A stretch of DNA of 32,476 nucleotides from Meiothermus luteus (GTDB lineage: Bacteria; Deinococcota; Deinococci; Deinococcales; Thermaceae). Where the stretch lies: assembly GCF_003574085.1 (NCBI RefSeq), contig NZ_QWKZ01000024.1:1-32476 (forward strand), given 5' to 3'. The notes beneath the pieces were generated by a model. That model did not search any database, was not told where the DNA came from, and saw nothing but the letters and a program-made list of their open reading frames with translations. The position numbers and the translations under genes were made by a program. Shown piece by piece: positions 1 through 5,936 of the stretch; positions within the stretch are counted from its first letter, which is position 1; the number at the start of each line of letters is the position of its first letter.

Positions 1-127
1 CCCCAACCCGCTCACCCCCCACCTCCCGCACCAAGTCGGCCAGGATGGGCGTGGTGGCGGCTACCCTGAGGGTTTGAGCGAAGCCTGGGGTGAGCAGCAG
101 GGGAAGAAGCCAAATGAAGAAACGCAT
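1..127 (-). CDS. Metal ABC transporter substrate-binding protein (ZnuA/MntA/TroA type), 5' end only
   Basis: Reading leftward from the ATG at 127, 42 codons remain before the window edge. They give a signal peptide (MRFFIWLLPLLLTPGFA) followed by LRVAATTPILADLVREVGG, which is the typical first beta strand and helix of cluster A-I zinc/manganese-binding proteins. The protein would be exported and deliver Zn, Mn or Fe to an ABC permease outside the window. It is divergent from the heme operon, and an AT-rich palindrome lies 8 nt above its start. Which metal it binds cannot be told, because the metal ligands lie beyond the edge. Confidence 0.75.
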   Translation of the reverse strand, partial: MRFFIWLLPLLLTPGFAQTLRVAATTPILADLVREVGGERVG

Positions 128-134
128 AAGATTA

Positions 135-145
135 TTGATAATCAA
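135..145. promoter_or_regulatory. Palindrome TTGATAATCAA, candidate metalloregulator operator
   Basis: A perfect 5-1-5 palindrome in an AT-rich patch (131-150) stands 8 nt upstream of the leftward metal-binding protein start. It resembles the GATAAT-type half sites bound by Fur-family repressors (Fur, Zur, Mur). The regulator is inferred; no regulator gene of that family is in the window. Confidence 0.45.
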
Positions 146-197
146 ATATCAAAAAAGATGGGGTGAGCGAGGCCTCAATTCGCCGGCTGTCCCCTGG

Positions 198-218
198 TGC
201 AAGTAGTTATCACTTGCA
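198..218. promoter_or_regulatory. 21-bp dyad TGCAAGT-N7-ACTTGCA, candidate operator of the heme operon
   Basis: Two perfect 7-nt inverted arms (198-204 and 212-218) are separated by AGTTATC. The dyad lies 25 bp above the -35 box of the heme operon. Half-site centres are 14 bp apart, somewhat more than one helical turn, which would suit a dimeric regulator. The position above the -35 suggests an activator, or a repressor acting in the divergent region. No known consensus is claimed. Confidence 0.45.
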
Positions 219-243
219 AAATAACAAAAACCGAGCGGAATAC

Positions 244-272
244 TTGACTTTAACCTCAGGGCGTTCTAGCCT
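244..272 (+). promoter_or_regulatory. Promoter of the heme operon
   Basis: TTGACT (244-249), a 17-nt spacer and TAGCCT (267-272) form a plausible sigma-70-type promoter. Initiation near 279 would leave a very short leader that just includes the GGAGGT Shine-Dalgarno (282-287) of the ATG at 292. Confidence 0.5.
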
Positions 273-291
273 TGGCTCCGTGGAGGTAGGC

Positions 292-621
292 ATGTTCGTG
301 ACCATGAACCGCATCCCGGTAAACCCGGAGCATGCCCAGCGCTTTGAGGAGAACTTTCGCCAGCGGGCTCGGTTGGTAGACCGCATGCCGGGCTTTATCC
401 GCAACCTGGTGCTGCGCCCGGCCAACCCAGCCGAGGAGCCCTACGTGGTGATGACCTTCTGGGAGAGCGAGGCCCACTTCCAGAACTGGGTGAACAGCCC
501 CGAGTTCAAGGAGGGCCACGCCAAGAGCAGTACCCTGCCCCGCGAGGCCTTCCGTGGGCCCAGCCGCTTGGAGAGCTTCTCGGTGGTCACCGACTCGGCC
601 TTGAAGGAGGAGCGGGCATGA
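292..621 (+). CDS. IsdG/HmoA-type heme-degrading monooxygenase
   Basis: This 109-residue single ABM (antibiotic biosynthesis monooxygenase) domain protein has Asn6, Trp66 and His76. These fall where the IsdG/IsdI family places its catalytic Asn-Trp-His triad, with Trp in the context NWVNSPEF and His in EGHAKS. Family members open the heme ring in the cytoplasm and release iron, using a separate electron donor. The ATG at 292 is chosen because GGAGGT precedes it by 4 nt and the ABM fold begins at once; an in-frame upstream start at 163 would add a non-homologous tail across the promoter. It is the first gene of the heme operon, and its stop overlaps the hmuT start (ATGA). The triad and the HmuTUV context make the call strong. 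Confidence 0.85.
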   Translation: MFVTMNRIPVNPEHAQRFEENFRQRARLVDRMPGFIRNLVLRPANPAEEPYVVMTFWESEAHFQNWVNSPEFKEGHAKSSTLPREAFRGPSRLESFSVVTDSALKEERA

Positions 622-1535
622 GGGGGTTTGTCTTGGCTGCTTGCTTGGCCTTGGGGCTCGGCCTAGCCCAGCCCTTCGTCGTCAAGGACGCTCGAGGCCA
701 GGCCGTCGTGGTGCGCTCCATTGAGCGCATCGTGAGCCTGAACGGGGTGACCACCGAGATTCTCTTCGCCCTGGGGGTGGGCGACAAGGTGGTGGGGCGC
801 GACACCAGCAGCTACTACCCGGCTGCGGTGAACAAGCTACCCACCGTGGGCTACCAGTTCCAGCTCAACGCCGAGGGCATCCTGGCCCTGAAGCCCACCT
901 TGGTCTTGGGCCGGGAGGATGCGCGGCCGCCCCAGGTCTTTGATCAGCTCGCCGCCGCCGGGGTGACGGTGGTGCGGGTGCCGGACAAGCCCACCCTCGA
1001 GGGGGCCAAGGAGAAGATTCGCACCATCGCCGCGGCGGTGGGCCAGGTGGAGCGGGGTGAGGCCTTGGTGCGGGCCTTGGAGCGCGACCTTCTGGTGCTG
1101 CGCTCCAAGCAGCGCCAGGCCACCGCGAAGAAGACCCTGAAGGGCCTCTTCCTCTACCTGCGAGGCACCCAGGTGACCTACGTGTGCGGGGAGGGCTCCA
1201 ACCCGGTGGGGATGATGGAACTGGCCGGCATCGCCAACGCGGCTAAGGGCATCAAGGACTGCGCCCAGATGACCGCCGAGGCGGTGGTGGCGGCCCAGCC
1301 CGATGTGATCGTGGTCTTCACCAGAGGACTGGAAAGCGTAGGGGGCTTGGAGGGCCTGCGCAAGCTCCCCGGGGTGATGCAGACCCCGGCGGGGCAGGCG
1401 GGGCGGGTGGTGGCCATTGATGACCTCTACCTGGGCGGGTTTGGCCCCCGGGCCGGGCGGGCCGCGCTGGATTTGTTTGTCGGGGCCTACGAGCGCCAGG
1501 GGCTCTACATCGCCGGGGAGCCGGCCCAGCCATGA
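618..1535 (+). CDS. hmuT: Hemin ABC transporter periplasmic binding protein HmuT
   Basis: A 305-residue exported protein with signal peptide 1-18 (cleavage after LGLGLAQ or nearby), no lipobox, and a cluster A-8 binding-protein fold. The block IERIVSLNGVTTEILFALG, then LPTVGY and AEGILALKPTLVLG, is diagnostic of HmuT/PhuT/ShuT. Tyr79 in VGY matches the axial heme tyrosine region of the family. Cys190 and Cys215 in the C-terminal lobe could form a disulfide. Its start overlaps the monooxygenase stop and its stop overlaps the next start, with AAGGAGG at 604-610 as ribosome site. It hands heme to HmuU/HmuV encoded just downstream. A second copy lies at 10957. Confidence 0.9.
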   Translation: MRGFVLAACLALGLGLAQPFVVKDARGQAVVVRSIERIVSLNGVTTEILFALGVGDKVVGRDTSSYYPAAVNKLPTVGYQFQLNAEGILALKPTLVLGREDARPPQVFDQLAAAGVTVVRVPDKPTLEGAKEKIRTIAAAVGQVERGEALVRALERDLLVLRSKQRQATAKKTLKGLFLYLRGTQVTYVCGEGSNPVGMMELAGIANAAKGIKDCAQMTAEAVVAAQPDVIVVFTRGLESVGGLEGLRKLPGVMQTPAGQAGRVVAIDDLYLGGFGPRAGRAALDLFVGAYERQGLYIAGEPAQP

Positions 1536-2143
1536 GCAGCGCGGTTTCCGCCTACGAACTCCTCCGCTCTGCCCGCCAGGCGGCCTACACCCTGCCCCAG
1601 GGGTTTGCCGGTTTTGAAGCTGACCTGGCCTTCTACGATAGGGGCTGGCATGCCGGTAGGGTGCGGGCTCGAGGCCAGGAGGTGGAGGTGGCCCTTCCCG
1701 AGGGGCTTAAGACCTGGCCCCAGAAGGAGCTGGCCTCTATGCTGGCCCATCGCGCGCCGCGCCCCTTTGAGGAGGCCGAGGGGCGGTACTCCTTGCGGGT
1801 GGTGGAGGAGAGCCCCTTTGGGGTGGCCATCGCCTTGGACGACCCCTTGCGCTCGGTGGTCTGGGTACGGGAGGGGCAGGTGGTGTTGGTGGAGCGCAAC
1901 CCCGGGGAGGTGCGCTTCCGCATCCATGTGCAAAGCCATCTTCCTGCTGGAGAGAGGCGCCTGCCCCACCACTTCACGGTGGTTTACCGGCGAGGCGAGC
2001 TTCTAGAGGCGGTGGAGAGCTACGCCGACACCTACCTCCAGGTGGGTGAGGTCTGGCTGCCCAAGAGTCGTGAGGTGCTCCGGCAGGACGCCCAAGGGCT
2101 TGTCTACCGGGCGTTTCGCCTCGAGGGGCACGCCTTGTTGTGA
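1532..2143 (+). CDS. DUF3386-like protein of the heme operon
   Basis: A 203-residue soluble protein without signal peptide or membrane segment. The opening LLRSARQAAYTLPQGFAGFEADLAF, the mid-protein acidic helices, and the beta-rich C-terminus (HHFTVVYRRGELLEAVESY, then VGEVWLPKSREVL) resemble my memory of DUF3386, a family best known from cyanobacteria. No catalytic motif stands out. It sits between hmuT and hmuU with 4-nt overlap upstream and a 6-nt gap downstream, so it is almost surely co-translated with the heme transporter. A role in cytoplasmic heme handling is a guess from position only. Confidence 0.55.
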   Translation: MSSAVSAYELLRSARQAAYTLPQGFAGFEADLAFYDRGWHAGRVRARGQEVEVALPEGLKTWPQKELASMLAHRAPRPFEEAEGRYSLRVVEESPFGVAIALDDPLRSVVWVREGQVVLVERNPGEVRFRIHVQSHLPAGERRLPHHFTVVYRRGELLEAVESYADTYLQVGEVWLPKSREVLRQDAQGLVYRAFRLEGHALL

Positions 2144-2149
2144 GGGGGT

Positions 2150-3169
2150 ATGACCGGCCTGTACCGCCCCCTGCGCTACCACCGGGCCCTGCTTGCCTTG
2201 GCCTTGGTTCTGCCGGTCGCATTGCTTTTGGCGGCGGGGATGGGGGCCTACTATATCCCGCCCCTGGAGATTCCCCGCATCCTTTGGGAGAAGGCCGACC
2301 AGGCCTACGCGGTGCTGGTCTCCATCCGCTTTCCCCGGGTGGTGCTGGCCGCGGCGGTGGGGGCCCTGCTGGCCCTATCGGGCGCGGCGTTGCAAGGCCT
2401 CTTCCGCAACCCCCTGGCCGACCCGGGGCTTATCGGGGTGACCTCGGGGGCTGGGCTGGGGGCGGCCATCTTCATCGTTTTGGTGCCGGGGGCAGGAGCC
2501 TTGCAGGTCTTCGCCCTGCCCCTCATGGCTTTTGTGGGGGGGCTTCTCACCACCCTTTTGGTCTGGCGGCTGGCCAGCAGCGGGGGGCGGGTGCAAGTCC
2601 TGACCCTGCTCTTGGCGGGCATCGCCCTCAACGCGGCGGCGGGGGCCCTGATTGGCCTCCTCATCAGCCGGGCTACCGACGAGCAGCTCAGGAGCCTCAC
2701 CTTCTGGACCCTGGGGGGCTACGGCGGGGCCACCTGGCCGACCCTGCTGGCCATGGCCCCCACCGGGCTGGTGGCGGTCTGGGGCCTGATGCGCCTGGCC
2801 CGGCCCCTCAACGCCTTGGTGCTGGGAGAGCGGGAGGCCTTCTACCTGGGGGTGAACCTCGAGCCCTTCAAGCGCCGGGCGGTGGCCTTCTCAGCCCTGG
2901 CGGTGGGTACCGCGGTGGCCGTGGCAGGCGGGGTGGGCTTCATCGGGCTGGTGGCCCCCCACCTCTTCCGGCTTCTGGCCGGCCCCGACCACCGCTACCT
3001 GCTGCCCGGGGCCACCCTGCTGGGGGCCTCCCTTAGCGTCCTGGCCGACCTGGTGGCCCGCACCGCGGTAGCCCCGGCAGAGCTGCCGGTGGGGGTGGTG
3101 ACGAGCCTCCTGGGAGCCCCCTTCTTCATCTGGCTGCTGCTGCGCCACAAGCGGGAGGTGGCCCGGTGA
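2150..3169 (+). CDS. hmuU: Hemin ABC transporter permease HmuU (FecCD family)
   Basis: A 339-residue multi-spanning protein of normal BtuC/FecCD length (about ten membrane helices). The family signature LSGAALQGLFRNPLADPGLIG is present near residue 80, GRVQVLTLLLAGIALN at mid-protein, and GGVGFIGLVAPHLFRLLAG with ELPVGVVTSLLGAPFF at the C-terminus. It would form a homodimer in the inner membrane, passing heme from HmuT under the power of HmuV. The ATG at 2150 is the only usable start after the preceding in-frame stop; GAGGGGG sits very close to it. The stop overlaps the hmuV GTG start. Confidence 0.92.
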   Translation: MTGLYRPLRYHRALLALALVLPVALLLAAGMGAYYIPPLEIPRILWEKADQAYAVLVSIRFPRVVLAAAVGALLALSGAALQGLFRNPLADPGLIGVTSGAGLGAAIFIVLVPGAGALQVFALPLMAFVGGLLTTLLVWRLASSGGRVQVLTLLLAGIALNAAAGALIGLLISRATDEQLRSLTFWTLGGYGGATWPTLLAMAPTGLVAVWGLMRLARPLNALVLGEREAFYLGVNLEPFKRRAVAFSALAVGTAVAVAGGVGFIGLVAPHLFRLLAGPDHRYLLPGATLLGASLSVLADLVARTAVAPAELPVGVVTSLLGAPFFIWLLLRHKREVAR

Positions 3170-3963
3170 GCCTGTTGGTGGCCGAGGGCCTGGGCTACAG
3201 CGTGGCGGGGCGCCCCCTCTTGCAGGGGGTGAGCTTCGCCCTGGAGGCCGGGGAGGTGCTGGCGGTGCTGGGCCCCAACGGGGCCGGCAAGACCACCCTG
3301 CTGCGCCTCCTTTCGGGCGAGGCGCGGCCCAGCCAGGGCCGGGTTGAGCTCCTGGGACGGCCCTTGGAGCGCTATGGGGCCCTCGAGCTGGCCCTAGTGC
3401 GCGCGGTGCTGACTCAGCGGCGCGAGGTGGGCTTTCCCTTCAGCGCCTACGAGGTGGCCTTCCTGGGCCGGCTGCCCCACCTGGAGCGCCGGGCCGAAGG
3501 GCCTTTGGACCACGCCCAGACCGAGCAGGCCCTGGCCCATACCCAGGCCCTTCCCTTCGCCCCCCGCCCCTACCCCAGCCTCTCGGGCGGGGAGCAGAGC
3601 CGGGTGGACCTGGCCCGGGTGCTGGCCCAGGAGCCCAGGTTGCTCTTCCTCGACGAGCCCACCAACCACCTAGACCCGCGCCACCAGGTGGAGGTCATGG
3701 CCCTGTGCCGCCGGCTGGCCGAGGGGGGGTTGGGGGTGGTGGTGGTGTTGCACGACCTGAACCTGGCGGGGCTTTTCGCCGACCGGTTGTTGCTTTTGCA
3801 CCAGGGGCGGATGGTGGCGCTGGGCCGCCCCGCCGAGGTGCTGCGGCCGGAGCGGCTCGAGGCGGTCTACGGTCTGCCCTTCGCCCTGGCCCAGCACCCC
3901 AGCGGCCGCCCCTGGGTGATGCCGCTGGCCCAGGCTGAGCCCTCCGCGGTGCCGGGCCTATGA
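3166..3963 (+). CDS. hmuV: Hemin ABC transporter ATP-binding protein HmuV
   Basis: A 265-residue ABC ATPase with Walker A GPNGAGKTT (36-44), signature LSGGEQSRVDLARVLA, Walker B LLFLDEPTNHLD, and the switch histidine in VVVLHDLNLAG. Length and sequence fit the heme/siderophore importer branch (HmuV/FepC). It starts with GTG overlapping the hmuU stop (GTGA). The nearby hmuT and hmuU and the monooxygenase favour heme as the substrate. Confidence 0.9.
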   Translation: MSLLVAEGLGYSVAGRPLLQGVSFALEAGEVLAVLGPNGAGKTTLLRLLSGEARPSQGRVELLGRPLERYGALELALVRAVLTQRREVGFPFSAYEVAFLGRLPHLERRAEGPLDHAQTEQALAHTQALPFAPRPYPSLSGGEQSRVDLARVLAQEPRLLFLDEPTNHLDPRHQVEVMALCRRLAEGGLGVVVVLHDLNLAGLFADRLLLLHQGRMVALGRPAEVLRPERLEAVYGLPFALAQHPSGRPWVMPLAQAEPSAVPGL

Positions 3964-3974
3964 GAGGTTTTGCC

Positions 3975-4550
3975 ATGCAAGCGACCCTTCCTTCTGTTTT
4001 TGAGGTCATCCGCGCCCGCCGCTCGCTGGCGGCGGGCTACCTAGACAAGCCAGTGGAGCGCGAGAAGCTCGAGCAAATCCTGGAGGCCGCCCACTGGGCC
4101 CCCTCGCACGGCCGCACCGAGCCCTGGCGCTGGGTGGTTTTTGAGGGGGAGGCCCGGCGCCGGCTGGGCGAGGCCTTTGCCGAAAGCTACGCCCGCTCCT
4201 TCAGCGGCCCGGACTTCCGCCCCGAGCGTTATAAGGCCCAGCTCGAGCGGGTCTGGGAGGCCCCGGTCTGGATTGGGCTGGGGCTGGAGCCCAGCGGCCG
4301 CTTCCCCGAGTGGGAGGAGGTGGCGGCGGTGGCCTGCGCGGTGCAGAACGCCTGGCTGGCCGCTACCGCTTTGGGCCTGGCCGGTTTTTGGACCTCGGGC
4401 CGGCCGGTGGTGCACGAGCACACCGCGCGGGTCTGTGGCCTGACCCCACCGGCCCGTCTTCTGGGGTTTTTGTACCTGGGCTACCCGGCCGGGCCGCTCC
4501 CCCAGGGCGCGCGCGGAGACTGGCAGAGAAAGGTGGTGTGGAACCCATGA
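3975..4550 (+). CDS. Nitroreductase-family FMN protein of the heme operon
   Basis: A 191-residue nitroreductase-fold protein. FMN-binding features are RARRS (residues 13-17), WAPSHGRTEPWRW (41-53), and the C-terminal half with AVQNAWLAATALGLAGFW, then PPARLLGFLYLGYPAG. The ATG at 3975 has GAGAGG 7 nt upstream; the ATG at 3960 overlaps the hmuV stop and is the alternative (five more residues). It is clearly paralogous to the C-terminal part of the fusion at 10068, sharing APVWI, PEWEE, AVQN and RLLG blocks. Family members reduce flavins, nitro groups or, in some cases, ferric chelates. In this operon I infer a reductive step in heme or iron release; the true substrate is unknown. Confidence 0.8.
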   Translation: MQATLPSVFEVIRARRSLAAGYLDKPVEREKLEQILEAAHWAPSHGRTEPWRWVVFEGEARRRLGEAFAESYARSFSGPDFRPERYKAQLERVWEAPVWIGLGLEPSGRFPEWEEVAAVACAVQNAWLAATALGLAGFWTSGRPVVHEHTARVCGLTPPARLLGFLYLGYPAGPLPQGARGDWQRKVVWNP

Positions 4551-4885
4551 GCTGCCCGCACCTGCGCCGGCTAGCCACCCTGGGCGAGTTTCGCTACATC
4601 GAGAGCTGCCCTTGCAGTGGGGGCATTGTGCACCTTTCCTGGGACGTGGCCACCCTGCACCTCTGCTTCAAGGACTTTGCCTGGCTGGCCGCGGTGGTGG
4701 AGGAGGCGGTGGGGAGGGGCAGCCCCGATCTGCCCCTGGTGCTTTGGGTGGGGAGCGTAGCCTTGCGGATGAGCCACGCCGAGGGCATAGAGCTTCGGGG
4801 GATGATCCGCACGGCCCTGGTGGAGCTGGGCCAGGCCCGGCTCGAGCCCAGCCAGGCTAGGCCTTTTGTGAGGTTGCCGAACTGA
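4547..4885 (+). CDS. Small Cys/His-containing protein of unknown function
   Basis: A 112-residue protein, start ATG overlapping the nitroreductase stop (ATGA). It has Cys3, Cys21, Cys23 and Cys40 with nearby His5, His28 and His37: CPHLRRL, then ESCPCSGG, then HLSWD and HLCFKDF. The spacing suggests a metal or cofactor site, and the overall pattern faintly recalls DUF6686-type small proteins. No signal peptide or membrane segment is seen. The tight coupling to heme genes suggests an accessory in heme or iron handling. I do not recognise the family with confidence. Confidence 0.6.
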   Translation: MSCPHLRRLATLGEFRYIESCPCSGGIVHLSWDVATLHLCFKDFAWLAAVVEEAVGRGSPDLPLVLWVGSVALRMSHAEGIELRGMIRTALVELGQARLEPSQARPFVRLPN

Positions 4886-4910
4886 GGCGCTTTTGCTGAG
4901 GAGGTAGAGG

Positions 4911-5936
4911 ATGCGTGTGATTTCGGTTGTGGTGTGGGCGCTGCTCGGTCTGGCCCAGGCCCAAGGGGTGGAGGCGGTCAAGGGCTACCTAATCGGGCGG
5001 GTGGAGCAGCAAAAAGCCGCCACCGCGGCCTTGGTCAAGGCCAGCCAGGACTACTTCGCCCTGGCTCAGAAGGCCGGCTTTGACTACCGCAAGCTGGCCC
5101 AGGCCCAGCCCGGTCCACTGCGCCAGAGCCTGCAAGCGGCCAGGGCAGCCTGGGTGAAGGCCAGCCCCATCTACGAGAGCGTGGAGGGGATTGTGGCCGG
5201 GGTGGAGTCGCTGGCCGACTTTGACCTGAACCTAGACGCCGGGGCCTCCGCCGCCGAGGGGGGCGATGCGGTGGTCACCTTCGACCTGAAGCTGGAGGAC
5301 GGCCGGGTGTTGCGCCGCCCTGGCAACGCTTTTGGGGTGCTTGAGGGTACCCTTTGGGGCACCGAGCGGGCTTTTAGCAGCGGGGTGCGCTTTGATGTGG
5401 ACGGCGACGGCAAGCTGGGCTTTGGCGACTACCTGCCCGACGCCTACGTGCTCAAAGCCGGGGCGGCCAAGCTGGATGAGCTGACCGGGGGGCTCTTGGC
5501 GGCGGCCCAGGGGTGGAAGCCGACCCCCAGCGACGTCTTTGGGGCCCTGGTGGCCAACGTGCCCACCGCGGCCTCGGTCTTCGTAGCCCGGTGGAAGACC
5601 TCCCGCTTCGTGCTGGGCGAGAAGGCCACCCGGCGCGACTTCAACGTGATTTCCTCGCTGGACGACCTGGTGAACAACATCCGCTCCTGGCAGGAGCTCT
5701 ACGGGGGGGTCTCGAGCCTGGTCCGGGCCAAAAACCCCGCCCTAGACCGCCAGATTGCCGAGGGGCTCTCGGGCCTGAGAGCCTACGCCGAGCGGCTGGT
5801 GGCCCAGGAGAAGACGCGCCGCTTCAGCCTGGAGCAGGCCGAGCTCATCTACAAGGAGGCCGACAACCGGGCCACCGCTGTCACCGGCAAGCTGGCGCAG
5901 GCCGCGGCCCTCTTGGGCTTCAAGGTGGGCCAATGA
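4911..5936 (+). CDS. EfeO/imelysin-like iron-uptake protein with EF-hand-like loop
   Basis: A 341-residue exported, mostly helical protein with signal peptide 1-17 (VWALLGLAQAQ). The helical C-terminus (LDRQIAEGLSGLRAYAERL and EQAELIYKEADNRATAVTG) and its place directly before an FTR1 permease fit the periplasmic EfeO/EfeM/imelysin group. Residues 162-173, DVDGDGKLGFGD, form a canonical DxDxDG calcium-type loop, which is not usual in EfeO. The catalytic-like HxxE of M75 imelysins was not found. AGGAGG lies at 4899-4904, 6 nt upstream. The stop overlaps the FTR1 start, so the two are likely partners in Fe delivery. The family call is moderate; the partner call is stronger. Confidence 0.6.
   Translation: MRVISVVVWALLGLAQAQGVEAVKGYLIGRVEQQKAATAALVKASQDYFALAQKAGFDYRKLAQAQPGPLRQSLQAARAAWVKASPIYESVEGIVAGVESLADFDLNLDAGASAAEGGDAVVTFDLKLEDGRVLRRPGNAFGVLEGTLWGTERAFSSGVRFDVDGDGKLGFGDYLPDAYVLKAGAAKLDELTGGLLAAAQGWKPTPSDVFGALVANVPTAASVFVARWKTSRFVLGEKATRRDFNVISSLDDLVNNIRSWQELYGGVSSLVRAKNPALDRQIAEGLSGLRAYAERLVAQEKTRRFSLEQAELIYKEADNRATAVTGKLAQAAALLGFKVGQ

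Noticed and set aside
163-291. Upstream extension of the heme monooxygenase to a start at 163
   Set aside because: The added residues run through the dyad and promoter and have no family likeness; the ATG at 292 has a strong ribosome site and begins the ABM fold.
5513-5932. N-terminal extension of the FTR1 frame
   Set aside because: It lies inside the EfeO-like gene in another frame; the ATG at 5933 starts a clear signal peptide and overlaps the previous stop.
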